Assembly: GCF_000472865.1 (NCBI RefSeq)
Contig: NZ_AXAP01000014.1
Location: 93,887 to 157,886 of the forward strand
Direction of reading: 5' to 3'
Source: Bradyrhizobium elkanii WSM2783
GTDB taxonomy: Bacteria; Pseudomonadota; Alphaproteobacteria; Rhizobiales; Xanthobacteraceae
DNA length: 64,000 nt
The translations under genes were made by a program, and so were the position numbers. Below are positions 40,098-48,770 of this stretch, one piece after another. How positions within the stretch are numbered: position 1 is the stretch's first letter; every line of letters starts with the position of its first letter. Below the pieces are notes generated by a model. It saw nothing but the letters and a program-made list of their open reading frames with translations. It searched no databases and was not told the origin of the DNA.

Positions 40098-40478
40098 ATG
40101 AGAAAGATCATCCTGGCGCTGGCGCTTCTGTATCCGGCCGCCGCGCTCGCCCAAGGTACGACCCCGCCGGCCGCCCCCGCCAGTCCGCCCATGGTCGGCG
40201 ACAAGCCCCTGATGCAAGTCGGCGCCAAGAAGACGGCGGCGAAGAAAGGCGAGAAGGGCAAGCAGCCATCCGTCGCGCAGAAGCTCCAGGCATGCCAGGA
40301 GATCGATGACGGCACCAAGGAGCGGCTGACCTGCTATGACGAGGTCTTCGCGCCGCAACCCAAACCGAAGCCGGCCGCGGCCAAGGCCGTCAGCGAGTGC
40401 CGGTTCGTGAAGGAAGAGGACGAGCGGCTGACCTGCTACAACGGCTTTGCCGACAAGATCCCGAAACTGCCGCAGTAA
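40098..40478 (+). CDS. Secreted protein with two ERLTCY repeats
   Basis: This 126-residue protein has a signal peptide (MRKIILALALLYPAAALAQG) and a Lys/Pro-rich linker (GAKKTAAKKGEKGKQP). Two related cysteine units follow: CQEIDDGTKERLTCYDEVFA and CRFVKEEDERLTCYNGFADK, each C-x(n)-ERLTCY. The paired cysteines of each unit could form a disulfide. This RLxCYD pattern is seen in several small proteobacterial periplasmic proteins whose function I cannot assign. ATG 40098 begins the signal peptide. The gene is convergent with the next. Confidence 0.65.
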   Translation: MRKIILALALLYPAAALAQGTTPPAAPASPPMVGDKPLMQVGAKKTAAKKGEKGKQPSVAQKLQACQEIDDGTKERLTCYDEVFAPQPKPKPAAAKAVSECRFVKEEDERLTCYNGFADKIPKLPQ

Positions 40479-40483
40479 TCCGG

Positions 40484-40981
40484 TTACCAGGTGCCCCAGC
40501 CGCCGAAGAAGCCGAAGCGCGACTGCTGCGCCACCCGCATCGGCCGCTGGCCCATGAACATCGGCTGCTGACCCATATACATCGGCTGACCCGCGTACAT
40601 CGGCTGGTAGGCCCGCGCCCTGGCGACCTTATGCCTCTTCGGCGCCTGCGGCTCGTGCTTCTTGGCGTCGGCCGGGACGTATTGGGCGAAGGTCTCGCGC
40701 TCGCGAGCCTGGGCAACCGAGGACTCGGCACCGGGCGCTGGCGGAAGCGGCGCGGCAGCCATCTGGGTGGCTGGAGCCGGCGGCACGATGGTCGGGAGGC
40801 TGGTGTCGAAAACCACCCGTTCCGGCAGCTTCTGGGCAGACTGGATGCGGACGGTGGACTTGTCGATGCCAGGCGCGCTGTGGCTTGCCGTGGCCGCGTC
40901 CTGCGGCACCAGGGCGTCGACTGCGTATAAGGCCGCGAGCAAGGCTCCGCCGACATAAAGGAAATAACGCGTCACCAACAT
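40484..40981 (-). CDS. Membrane-anchored protein with PMYMGQ repeats
   Basis: This 165-residue protein has an N-terminal helix (FLYVGGALLAALYAV), then a long Ala/Pro-rich periplasmic region. Near the C-terminus a Met/Gln/Pro repeat (QPMYAGQPMYMGQQPMFMGQ) is followed by a Phe/Gly/Trp end (GFFGGWGTW). GGGAG nine bases before ATG 40981 sets the start. Met-rich repeats can bind Cu(I), but nothing else here points to copper. No family is recognised; it looks like a low-complexity envelope protein. Confidence 0.6.
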   Translation of the reverse strand: MLVTRYFLYVGGALLAALYAVDALVPQDAATASHSAPGIDKSTVRIQSAQKLPERVVFDTSLPTIVPPAPATQMAAAPLPPAPGAESSVAQARERETFAQYVPADAKKHEPQAPKRHKVARARAYQPMYAGQPMYMGQQPMFMGQRPMRVAQQSRFGFFGGWGTW

Positions 40982-41100
40982 CACAAACAGCTCCCCCGCG
41001 CGATGACGCGGTTTAATCGCCTAATGGCGATATAGGGAGTTAGTTCCTGGCCACACGCTACGGGTTCAACCGAAACGTTCACTTTTTCGGGACGCTTGAG

Positions 41101-41229
41101 CTAGAGCGATTTCGAGCGAGGCATGCCCTCGGACTTGATCCGAGGGTGAACTCCGGTTCGCGTCAAGAAAACCTGTCAAAACGAGAATCTAGCGCTTCGG
41201 TTCTGATCCAATCAGAACCGAAGCTCTAG
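41101..41229 (+). repeat. 130-base dispersed repeat, copy 2
   Basis: It has the same order of hairpins as copy 1 (CTAGAGCGATTTCGAGCGAG ... CAGAACCGAAGCTCTAG). Its right end provides the stop codon (CTA at 41226-41228, read TAG on the minus strand) of the gene at 41226-41822. Confidence 0.85.
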
Positions 41230-41822
41230 GCTCGGCTTGCCGTGACCAGGGAACACTTTGCCTTATTTGCATTGACGTTCACGAACCCGACCAGAATGCC
41301 GGCGTAAGTCTTGCGGCTCTTCATGTTGATGGTGTCGCTGATCACGCGCCGGCGGTCGGTGAGATGCGTGCCGTCGGCGCGGACAAAGGCGCAGGCGATC
41401 TCGATATCCTTGACCGGATAGTGGTTGGCATTGCGCAGCGTCAGCCAGACCAGCGCTTTCGAGCCGAGGCCGCCGCGGCGCCAGAACTGGCGAGAGATCT
41501 TCAGCCCATCGATCGGCGCCCGCTCGACCGTGAAGGGCTCGTTGGTGCTGGCAGCCGGCGCCTCATCGTCGACGACATCCTCCGCCGGCGCGATCGCTTG
41601 CTCGACTGGCGCAGCCGCCTGCTCGGTCGGCGCAGTCGCCTTATCGAGCCAAACGACCTCCTGCTGAGAAGTCGAGGGCGGCGACGCCACGGCAACTGAT
41701 TTGTTATTGGCATCGCTGGGATCGGGGAGCATCAGCCATCCGGCAGATCCGACGATGGCGAGGACGGCGAGCAGAACCAGCTTGGCGCCAAAGCCTCGAA
41801 ACGACCACCTGCCGATGCCCAT
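41226..41822 (-). CDS. Membrane-anchored protein with C-terminal beta domain
   Basis: This 198-residue protein has an N-terminal helix (LVLLAVLAIVGSAGWLML) and a low-complexity Ala/Glu/Pro/Val linker with repeats such as APTEQAAAPVEQAIAPAE. A C-terminal domain of about 80 residues (LVWLTLRNANHYPVKDIEIA, GTHLTDRRRVISDTI) resembles FxLYD-like strand-rich folds that pack against the outside of the membrane. GAGG eight bases upstream favours ATG 41822. Its stop lies in a dispersed repeat, so the true C-terminus may have been altered by the insertion. Function unknown. Confidence 0.65.
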   Translation of the reverse strand: MGIGRWSFRGFGAKLVLLAVLAIVGSAGWLMLPDPSDANNKSVAVASPPSTSQQEVVWLDKATAPTEQAAAPVEQAIAPAEDVVDDEAPAASTNEPFTVERAPIDGLKISRQFWRRGGLGSKALVWLTLRNANHYPVKDIEIACAFVRADGTHLTDRRRVISDTINMKSRKTYAGILVGFVNVNANKAKCSLVTASRA

Positions 41823-42055
41823 GGCCATGTCCTCACCCGCGTGACAGCGCTTCCTGCCTGCACGCAAAGCCGCTCCGGCGGATCACCGCACGGCTTGAAA
41901 GGGACGCGCTGCTGTACGGAAACCACCGCCAGTCAATTAACCATCCGCCGAAACTACGGTTCCAAGCTCTCCCGGCAAAATTGCGGCAGTACCTGCGACA
42001 GGATGGCCTTGTGGATTCCGAGCCGGTAGATTGCCGCACCAGCGGATCGCGCGGT

Positions 42056-42130
42056 TAGAGCATGATCCGAATGTGGAAACCGGTTTTCCTCGCGACAAAC
42101 GCGCAGCATTTGCGTGGGAAGATCATGCTC
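42056..42130. repeat. GAGCATGATC inverted-repeat element
   Basis: GAGCATGATC (about 42058-42067) and GATCATGCTC (42121-42130) are perfect inverted copies flanking GAAACCGGTTTTCC. From memory this short element is frequent in Bradyrhizobium intergenic DNA. Here it ends about 20 bases before the ribosome-binding site of the VOC gene. Confidence 0.65.
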
Positions 42131-42161
42131 AAACAAATCATCGAGCAAGATGGGAGATGAA

Positions 42162-42548
42162 ATGCCGATAGAGGTTACCTGGGACCATATCCACCTGCGC
42201 ACCCCCGATCCCGAAGCGACCGCAGCATGGCTCCGAGACGTGCTGGGCGGCGAGATCATCCGCAATCCCGGACGCATCGACGTGCAGCTCGGCGGCGCCA
42301 AGGTGTTCATCGCGCCGGTCACACCGGGCGACGGCGTCAATGCGCCGCCGGTGACGCCCTATCAGGGCCTCGACCATTTCGGACTGGCGGTGAAGGACAT
42401 CGACGCGGTCGCCGCCGAGATCAAGGCAAAGGGCGTCGAGTTCACGACGGAGCCGACCACGATCCGTCCCGGCGTGCGCATCTGCTTCATCCGCGGCCCG
42501 CAGGGCATCTCGATCGAGCTCCTGGAGCGTGACAAGAAATATGCCTGA
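42162..42548 (+). CDS. VOC-family (glyoxalase-like) protein
   Basis: The 128-residue single-domain vicinal-oxygen-chelate protein has WDHIHLRTPDPEATAAWLRD (first metal His), GLDHFGLAVKDIDAV (second His), and RICFIRGPQGISIELLE, whose Glu is the usual third metal ligand. It is likely a metal-dependent lyase, isomerase or dioxygenase; substrate unknown. GGGAG before ATG 42162 supports the start over the earlier frame start at 42114. It is flanked by two different dispersed repeats. Confidence 0.85.
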   Translation: MPIEVTWDHIHLRTPDPEATAAWLRDVLGGEIIRNPGRIDVQLGGAKVFIAPVTPGDGVNAPPVTPYQGLDHFGLAVKDIDAVAAEIKAKGVEFTTEPTTIRPGVRICFIRGPQGISIELLERDKKYA

Positions 42549-42566
42549 CCGTGCGACGTGCGAGTG

Positions 42567-42695
42567 GAGCTTTTTCGGTTCTGATTGAATCAGAACCGAA
42601 GCTCCAGATTCTTGTTTTGACGCGTTTTCTTCACGCGAACCGGTGTCCACCCTCGGATCAAGTCCGAGGGCATGCCTCGCTCGAAAACGCTCTAG
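42567..42695 (-). repeat. 130-base dispersed repeat, copy 3 (inverted)
   Basis: This is the reverse complement of copy 1: GAGC, then CGGTTCTGATTGAATCAGAACCG, ACGCGTTTTCTTCACGCGAAC, CCCTCGGATCAAGTCCGAGGG and GAAAACGCTCTAG. It fills the gap between the stop of the VOC gene and the stop of the minus-strand gene at 42699. Confidence 0.85.
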
Positions 42696-42698
42696 CGG

Positions 42699-43193
42699 TC
42701 AGGTCATGCTGCCGGGCATGAAGCAGCGGATCTGCAGTCCGAGATAGCCGCGGATCGGCCACACCATCGTGCGGCCGTAGCGGTTCGGCTCGGTGATCAC
42801 GGCATCATCGGGCACGTCGATCCATTCGCCGTCGATACGCACGCGATAATGTCCGTCCTTGGATTCCCAATCGACGTCGCTCACCGCGGTGCCGTCAGCG
42901 TCGGAGCAGCACGGCCCCTTCCCGCTCCTCAAACTGTCGAACCATTGCTTGAGCGGCGAATTGGCGTAACGGCCATCGGGATCGCGCGCATGCACAAGAC
43001 TTGCGGCGGCGACCGACAACAACGCGACAAGACTCAATGTGAGTGGGACTCTGAGGCGGACCCTTCGACGATGGTCCGTAATTTCACGGATGGAACCTGT
43101 GAGCTCTGCGCGTAGGCGCGCGAAAATGCGGCCGGAATCGATCCAGTTCGTCACCTGTCTCTTGCTCCTGCACCCACCGGCCGGTGCCAACAA
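42699..43193 (-). CDS. Small secreted hypothetical protein
   Basis: The conserved part is the C-terminal 100 residues: ARDPDGRYANSPLKQWFDSL, GKGPCCSDADGTAVSDVDWE, YRVRIDGEWIDVPDDAVI and MVWPIRGYLGLQIRCFMPGS. It follows a hydrophobic signal-like segment (LTLSLVALLSVAAASLVHA). I recall many close relatives in Bradyrhizobium, all of unknown function. The frame's first start gives 164 residues with 45 before the signal segment. A shorter start such as TTG 43037 would give a normal signal peptide, so the true start is uncertain. Four cysteines may form disulfides. Confidence 0.65.
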   Translation of the reverse strand: MLAPAGGCRSKRQVTNWIDSGRIFARLRAELTGSIREITDHRRRVRLRVPLTLSLVALLSVAAASLVHARDPDGRYANSPLKQWFDSLRSGKGPCCSDADGTAVSDVDWESKDGHYRVRIDGEWIDVPDDAVITEPNRYGRTMVWPIRGYLGLQIRCFMPGSMT

Positions 43194-43402
43194 ATGTTAT
43201 GCATTTCGCGGGCCAAGTTGATTCGCCAAGCGCTGCCAGCGACAACGTCGTCATCGAGACGTCGTTCACCAATGGAATCATTTCGGGTTCGCACGGCATC
43301 GAGCGACGCATGGGCAACCTGCCACGTTGCGCCGGCCATGCCGCTTTGGCATAAATTCTGAACTGGCAGCCCTTGGGCGAAGGGGGCCGGCCGCGGGGCA
43401 CT

Positions 43403-43753
43403 ATGAGAAACGGCCTGTATTCTATTCACGTCACCCTGCTCGACGGACGCGTCGGCAAGGGCAGCGGGGTGATCGTGTTCCGCGACGGCCAGATTGTCGG
43501 CGGCGATGCCTATCTCTATTACACCGGCACCTACACCGTGAAAGGCAACACCTTCAAAGGCGAAGTGCTGGTGCAGCGACACACCACGCCGCGCGACAGC
43601 GACAACCCGCTATTCGGCGGACCTGCGCCGGTCGGCATCGGCGTCACCGGAACTTTCACCGCCACGCAGGCGACGATGAGCGGAACCGCGCTGGTCGGCA
43701 AAGCCAGCCAGATCTTCGGCGCCACGCTGCGCAAGCTCGTGGATATCGATTAG
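43403..43753 (+). CDS. GrlR-family protein
   Basis: This 116-residue beta-rich protein has the GrlR pattern: MRNGLYSIHVTLLDGRVGKG, GVIVFRDGQIVGGDAYLYYT, GTYTVKGNTFKGEV and a later strand pair ending TALVGKASQIFGATLRK. GrlR of enteropathogens represses type III secretion by binding GrlA, but chromosomal relatives in soil bacteria have no known partner, and no secretion gene is in this window. ATG 43403 starts the family-typical N-terminus; the frame is open upstream to 43373. Confidence 0.75.
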   Translation: MRNGLYSIHVTLLDGRVGKGSGVIVFRDGQIVGGDAYLYYTGTYTVKGNTFKGEVLVQRHTTPRDSDNPLFGGPAPVGIGVTGTFTATQATMSGTALVGKASQIFGATLRKLVDID

Positions 43754-43766
43754 CTGCAGAGCTTAG

Positions 43767-43911
43767 CCCTCTTCCCGTTCCTACGGGGAGAGGGTTGGGG
43801 TGACGGGCTGTCTCCACGAGCACAGTAAGAGATGAGTTCGTGGAGAGAGCCCCTCACCCGGAATTCAAGCTGTGCTTGAATTCCGGCCTCTCCCCGCAAG
43901 CGGGGCGAGGC
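43767..43911. repeat. Palindromic intergenic repeat (CCTCTCCCCG family)
   Basis: CCCTCTTCCCGTTCCTACGG and GGCCTCTCCCCGCAAGCGGGG are its outer parts. GAATTCAAGC/GCTTGAATTC forms an inner inverted pair. It is similar in kind to the element at 50788-50938. It separates two convergent genes. Confidence 0.65.
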
Positions 43912-43950
43912 GATCCGAGTTTGCGGACCCAGCGCCGGCCGCAACGATAA

Positions 43951-46632
43951 CTACTCCGCGGCCTGCTCCACGGGCGCGACGCGCGGCAGGATGATCTGGA
44001 TGCGGGTGCCGCCGCCGGGCTCGGAGTCGAGATCGAGACGGCCCCCTAAGCGCGTGGTGACGATGCTGTAGACGATGTGAAGCCCGAGGCCGGTGCCGCC
44101 CTGGTCGCGGCGCGTCGTGAAGAACGGATCGAAGGCGCGGCGGCGCACGTCGAGCGACATGCCGCAGCCATTGTCGGAGAAGATGACCTCGACATTGTCC
44201 CTGCCGGAAGCGCGAACCTGGATGTCGACGATACCCGGCTTGCCGTCGGGAAAGGCGTGCGCGACCGAATTGAGGAAGAGATTGGTTAGCACCTGGCCAT
44301 AAGGGCCGGGATAGGAATTCATGATCAGGTTCGGCTGGCAATCGACATTCAGCGTCAGATTGTGCTTGCGCAGACCCGGCCTCAGACTCATCACCACCTG
44401 CTCGGTGAGGTCGCCGAGGTCGAAGTTGCGCTGATCGGAATAATTGCGGTCGGCGGCGACCTGCTTGAACGACTGGATCAGTTCCGCGGCACGGTTGAGA
44501 TTGGCGACGAGCTGCGAGGACGCATCGCTCGTCGTGGCAAGGAAATCGTTCAGGCTCGAACGCCGCAACTCGCCGCGCTCGACCTGCGCGGCAAAGGTCG
44601 CCGCCTTGCGCTCGAGCGCGGAGGCGACGGTGAGGCTGATACCGACGGGATTGTTGACCTCATGCGCGACGCCCGCGACCAGCCGCCCGAGGGCCGCGAG
44701 CTTTTCCGCCTCGATCAGCGAGTTCTGCGTCTCGCGCAAATTGCGTAGCGCCGCTTCCGCAGCGTCGCGCGCTTTCCGCATCTCATGCTCGCTGCGCTTG
44801 CGCTCGCCGATGTCGAGCGCCACCGTAACGATGTTCTCGATCTCGCCGTTGACGTCGAGGATCGGCAATTTGTTGACCAGCCATTGCCGCATGTTGCCGG
44901 CGACGTCCTTGTACTCCTCCTCGTAGAAGCCGAGCTCCGTTCGCCCCGACAACACCCGTTTATCGTTCTCGTCGGTCTTGGCAGCACCATAGCGTGCCAT
45001 CAGCTCACCGGTGGTATGGCCGAGCGCCTCGTGCGCCTCGATGCCGAAAATGCCGGCCATGTAGCGGTTCATCAGGACGTAGCGCAGATTGCGATCCTTG
45101 ACGTTGATCACGGCCGGAACGGTGTCGATCACCATCTGCAGCAACTGCCGGCCTTCGGCGATCGCGTCTTCGGCCCGCTTCTGGTCGGTGATGTCGCGCA
45201 CCGTGCCTTCGTAGCGGATCACCTCGCCTTTCTCGTCGCGCACCGCGCTCGCGCTGTCGGACAGCCACAGCACCGCGCCGCTGCGGGAACGGACCTGATA
45301 TTCGTAGTCGCGCACCATGCCGTCGCGGTCCATCAGCCGCTGGTATTCGGTGCGCGCGGCCGGATCGACATAGACATTGGAGGCGACGTCGTCGATGCCG
45401 TTGATCAGGTCCTGCGGCGTGGCATAGCCCATCATCCACGCCAGCGCCGGATTGGCATTGAGCAGCGCTCCGCCCGGCGTCGTCACATAAATTCCGTCGA
45501 TGGAAGATTCGAACAGCTTGCGATAGCTCTCTTCTGCAAGCCGCTGCTCGGCGAGCGCGCGCACCGCTGCTTCGCGCGCGGTATCCGCATCGACCAGCGT
45601 CTTCCGGAATACCTCGGCGGCGCGGGCGATCTCGCCGATCTCGTTGTCGACGTCGGTCGCCGGGATCGACGCGCTCTTCTCGCCGGCTGCGACCGCGCGG
45701 ATCGACTTGGTGATTGAGGCGAGCGGCCGCACGGTGCGGCGGACCACGAGCAGCGCGGCGAAGATCCCGATCAGCACGCCGGCCGAGCCAAGCACGATGC
45801 TCTGCCATTTCGCCTCGGTAAGCGTGCGCGCGAAATCCCGCGACAGGATGTGACCGCGGCGGGAGCTGAGTTCGCGCAACAGCTCGGTCACGCGCTGGAT
45901 CAGCCGTCCCTCGGTGCCCAGCACCTCACGGTCGATATCGGCGATCTGGCGTTCCCGGATCGATATTGCGACGACCGCGTCGGCGTAATTGTTCACGGCC
46001 GTGCGCAGCGCCGGCTCAGTGATGGTCATCGACCGCATGCTCTGCGCCGCCTGCTCGGCCGCGGACGGGTTGTGGGCAAGCAGCGCGGTGGCGATGCGGC
46101 CCTGGGCCTGCAGCAGGGTGGACGCAGTCGCGGAATCGGACGTTTCGGCTACCGCCTTTTCGAAGGCCTCGCGCAATGGCGGCAGACCGATGATCAGCTC
46201 GGCGCGGCGGTTGATCAGCGCCGAGATGCGCTCGATACCGCCGCGGTAGGTGGCGAGGCGCTCGGTCACGCCGTCGATCATGTCCTGCTGCTCGGGGGCA
46301 AGCTCGATCCTGGTCTTCTTCAGCGCCTCGCCGAGCGCGCTGGCGGCCTCGCCGACCTGGATCGTCTGCGTGCCGGGATCAGTGACGAAGTCGCGTGCCG
46401 CAAGCCGCAGCTCGTTCATCCTGCGATCGATATCCTCCGCCAGGTCGCCGACGCTCTGCAGCCGCTGCAGCTCGCCGAACGTGGCGTCGATGTGACGGAT
46501 CGCGATCACGCTGGCGGTCGAGGTGATGATGATCACCGCCAGCACCAGGAGGAAGCTGCCGAAAGTAAGCTGACCGATCGACAGCGCGAACGGTCGCTTC
46601 TGGGGCGGATTCGGCGGCAATTCGGAGGTCAT
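43951..46632 (-). CDS. Membrane HAMP-PAS-PAS sensor histidine kinase
   Basis: This 893-residue kinase has a membrane helix at about 15-40, a long helical periplasmic sensor, a second helix near 290 (SAGVLIGIFAALLVV) and a HAMP domain. Two PAS domains follow (about 365-490 and 495-620). The dimerisation/phosphoacceptor region has GVAHEVNNPVG with His near 660. The ATPase domain has NSVAHAFPDG, DNGCGMS and GGTGLGLHIVYSIV. Large spacing between the H-box and N-box fits the ArcB/CckA-like HPK4 group. No response regulator is adjacent, so its partner is elsewhere. Signal unknown. Confidence 0.93.
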   Translation of the reverse strand: MTSELPPNPPQKRPFALSIGQLTFGSFLLVLAVIIITSTASVIAIRHIDATFGELQRLQSVGDLAEDIDRRMNELRLAARDFVTDPGTQTIQVGEAASALGEALKKTRIELAPEQQDMIDGVTERLATYRGGIERISALINRRAELIIGLPPLREAFEKAVAETSDSATASTLLQAQGRIATALLAHNPSAAEQAAQSMRSMTITEPALRTAVNNYADAVVAISIRERQIADIDREVLGTEGRLIQRVTELLRELSSRRGHILSRDFARTLTEAKWQSIVLGSAGVLIGIFAALLVVRRTVRPLASITKSIRAVAAGEKSASIPATDVDNEIGEIARAAEVFRKTLVDADTAREAAVRALAEQRLAEESYRKLFESSIDGIYVTTPGGALLNANPALAWMMGYATPQDLINGIDDVASNVYVDPAARTEYQRLMDRDGMVRDYEYQVRSRSGAVLWLSDSASAVRDEKGEVIRYEGTVRDITDQKRAEDAIAEGRQLLQMVIDTVPAVINVKDRNLRYVLMNRYMAGIFGIEAHEALGHTTGELMARYGAAKTDENDKRVLSGRTELGFYEEEYKDVAGNMRQWLVNKLPILDVNGEIENIVTVALDIGERKRSEHEMRKARDAAEAALRNLRETQNSLIEAEKLAALGRLVAGVAHEVNNPVGISLTVASALERKAATFAAQVERGELRRSSLNDFLATTSDASSQLVANLNRAAELIQSFKQVAADRNYSDQRNFDLGDLTEQVVMSLRPGLRKHNLTLNVDCQPNLIMNSYPGPYGQVLTNLFLNSVAHAFPDGKPGIVDIQVRASGRDNVEVIFSDNGCGMSLDVRRRAFDPFFTTRRDQGGTGLGLHIVYSIVTTRLGGRLDLDSEPGGGTRIQIILPRVAPVEQAAE

Positions 46633-46729
46633 GCGAGGGGCCGGGGTGAAAACTGCCTCAATATACGACGTAATCCGGCTCCGGGGGAACCGGGGCCGGG
46701 CCCAAAAGCGGGCTTCGCGCCTAGGTCCC

Positions 46730-46851
46730 GTCCTTCGAGACGACCGCTGCGCGGTCTCCTCAGGATGAGGTCCGAGTTCTTGGCCGAGTTCGGATCAGTG
46801 CTAGCCCCTCATGGTGAGGAGGCGCGAAGCGCCGTCTCGAACCATGAGGCC
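46730..46851. repeat. Palindromic intergenic repeat (CGTCTCGAACCATGAG family), copy 1
   Basis: It runs from CGTCCTTCGAGACGACCGC, through CTCAGGATGAGG, to CCTCATGGTGAGGAGGCGCG and CGTCTCGAACCATGAG. A second copy in a different order is at 47681-47783, so the NUDIX gene lies between two copies. Confidence 0.65.
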
Positions 46852-46863
46852 CCATCTGAGACC

Positions 46864-47664
46864 TCAGCCGGCGGCGCCGACCTCGAAGACCTCGCCGTCA
46901 TAGCCGGCCTCGAGCGGGATACGGAGCTGGCGGCCGGTGGCGGTCTTGGTCATGATAGGCATCACCGTGACGATGGATTTGCCGCGGCTGTCCTGCAGCG
47001 CCTCTCCGACGCTGGCCTGCTTGCCGAGCCTGATCAGGTTGCGGGTGGTCGGGAACGGCAGCTTGAAGCGGCCACTCTCCCCGCCCTCCAGCGCCTCCCG
47101 AGGGGAAACCCAGATCGAATCTGTGGATTCCCTGCCGTCATGGGCGCCGAGCTGCTCCGGGGGCGCTGCGGCAAGGAAGAACCAGGTGTCGAACCGCTTG
47201 GACATGCCTTCCGGCGTGATCCAGTGCGCGTAAGGCACGAGTTCGTCCAGCGCCAGCACCATGCCGGTCTCGGCCAGCACGTTCAGGAAGCTGGTCTTGC
47301 CTTCGCAGAGCCGGCTCCGATGCGCGAGCTCGATCTCGTGGGCCCGTCCGGCATCCACCAGCTCGCTCGATCCCTTCGGCCGCGCCAGCAGGATGCCGCT
47401 CTCCTCGAACGTCTCGCGGATCGCGCCGATGCGGAAGCTGAGCGCGCTCTCGTCGAGCCCCTCGCCTGCGGAATAGAGCGCGTGGTTGGCGATGATCTCC
47501 TTGTCGCCCTTGTCGACACTGCCGCCGGGAAACACCAGCGCGCCGGAGGAGAAATCGATCTCGTAATGGCGCACCATCATGAAGACTTCGATTTCGCGCC
47601 GCGCGGCGGCATCCCGCAGCAGCAGGATGGTGGAGGCAGGGCGCGGCGTGACGATCTCGGCCAT
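46864..47664 (-). CDS. NUDIX hydrolase (NUDT19-like)
   Basis: This 266-residue protein has the end of the Nudix box, AIRETFEESGILL. The leading Gly-Gly (LVFPGGSVDKGD) is separated from it by an insertion of about 35 residues. That split box is typical of NUDT19-like CoA diphosphatases, not of classical MutT. The C-terminal part (YAHWITPEGMSKRFDTWFFL) is also family-like. It would cleave CoA or acyl-CoA to phosphopantetheine compounds, which suits the acyl-CoA gene block that follows. It is flanked on both sides by dispersed repeats. Confidence 0.88.
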   Translation of the reverse strand: MAEIVTPRPASTILLLRDAAARREIEVFMMVRHYEIDFSSGALVFPGGSVDKGDKEIIANHALYSAGEGLDESALSFRIGAIRETFEESGILLARPKGSSELVDAGRAHEIELAHRSRLCEGKTSFLNVLAETGMVLALDELVPYAHWITPEGMSKRFDTWFFLAAAPPEQLGAHDGRESTDSIWVSPREALEGGESGRFKLPFPTTRNLIRLGKQASVGEALQDSRGKSIVTVMPIMTKTATGRQLRIPLEAGYDGEVFEVGAAG

Positions 47665-47680
47665 GGCGGCTCACTCCTCA

Positions 47681-47783
47681 GGACCTCATCCTGAGGAGCG
47701 GCCATCGGCCGCGTCTCGAAGGATGATGCGGAAACATCCGGGCCTCATGGTTCGAGACGGCGCTGTGCGCCTCCTCACCATGA
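47681..47783. repeat. Palindromic intergenic repeat (CGTCTCGAACCATGAG family), copy 2
   Basis: CCTCATCCTGAGGAGCGGCC, CGTCTCGAAGGATGATG, CCTCATGGTTCGAGACGGCGC and CCTCACCATGAG make nested inverted repeats. It lies directly upstream of the NUDIX gene start and downstream of the DHDPS-family gene. Confidence 0.65.
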
Positions 47784-47794
47784 GATGTAAGAAT

Positions 47795-48751
47795 TCAGCC
47801 TGCGGCGCTGGACTGCGGCTGCAGGTTGGCGCGGCGGTCGACGCGGGCCACGCGCGACAGCAGGTAATCGACCTCCGCCATCGCCTGCGGCGTGATGACG
47901 GCGCCCGGCTTGCGCTGGGCGCTCGAGGCGATGATGCCGCGCTTCTGCAGCACATATTTGCGCACGGTGAGCCCGACGCCCGGCTGCTGCTCGTAGCGGA
48001 TCAGCGGCAAATGGGCGTCGAACAGATCATGCGCGGCGTCGCGTTTGCCGGCCTTTGAGAGCTTGACCACGTCGATCAGGAGCTCGGGGAATGCGTAGCC
48101 GGTCATCGCGCCGTCGGCGCCGCGCTCCATCTCGAAATCGAGGAACAGGCCGCCATTGCCGACCAGGATCGACAGCGGCCGCAGCGAGCCGTCCTTCTGG
48201 AAATTGCGCAGCGTCGTGATCTTCTCCAGGCCCGGCCAATCCTCGTGCTTGAGCATCACGCACGATGGGCAGTCCGTCACGATCTTGCGGATCACCGCGG
48301 GCGTGAACACCACCGTGAGCGTCAGCGGGTAATCCTGCAGCACCCAGGGAATGTCGTCGCCGATCGCTTCCTGTGCCTGCTTGAAGTAGCCGATGATCTG
48401 GTCGTCGGTGCGCAGGTGCGGCGGCGGCGCGATCATGACGCCGGCGGCGCCGGCATCCATCGATGCCTTGGCCAGCGAGCGCATCGAGGCGAAGCCCGGC
48501 GCGGAGACGCCGACGATCACCTGCAGATCCTTGGCGCGCTTGACGAAGCGAAGTGCGACCTGCTCGGCCTCGGCTGCATCCAGCTTCGGCGCCTCGCCCA
48601 GGATGCCGAGCACGGTGACGCCGTCGCAGCCGACCTCGGTGTAGAAGTCGCTGAGCCGGTCGATCGAACGCTCGTCGATGCGGCCGTCATCATGGAACGG
48701 CGTCGGCGCGATCGCAAAGGTGCCGGCGGCCTGGGCGGTGAGCTTTGTCAT
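47795..48751 (-). CDS. Dihydrodipicolinate-synthase-family aldolase/lyase
   Basis: The 318-residue class I aldolase-type TIM barrel has VTVLGILGEAPKLD (GxxGE motif), the active Tyr in WVLQDYPLTL and the Schiff-base Lys in SCVMLKHEDWPG. The normal DapA lysine-biosynthesis features are weak and the C-terminus is longer. It is therefore more likely a catabolic lyase acting on a keto acid than true DapA. It is upstream of the NUDIX gene on the same strand and follows the SDR gene, so it may belong to the catabolic block. Confidence 0.87.
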   Translation of the reverse strand: MTKLTAQAAGTFAIAPTPFHDDGRIDERSIDRLSDFYTEVGCDGVTVLGILGEAPKLDAAEAEQVALRFVKRAKDLQVIVGVSAPGFASMRSLAKASMDAGAAGVMIAPPPHLRTDDQIIGYFKQAQEAIGDDIPWVLQDYPLTLTVVFTPAVIRKIVTDCPSCVMLKHEDWPGLEKITTLRNFQKDGSLRPLSILVGNGGLFLDFEMERGADGAMTGYAFPELLIDVVKLSKAGKRDAAHDLFDAHLPLIRYEQQPGVGLTVRKYVLQKRGIIASSAQRKPGAVITPQAMAEVDYLLSRVARVDRRANLQPQSSAAG

Positions 48752-48770
48752 TCGTGCGTCTATCCTCTTT

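Noticed and set aside
45850..47694. 614-codon plus-strand frame
   Set aside because: It is antisense to both the histidine kinase and the NUDIX genes and crosses a repeat element.
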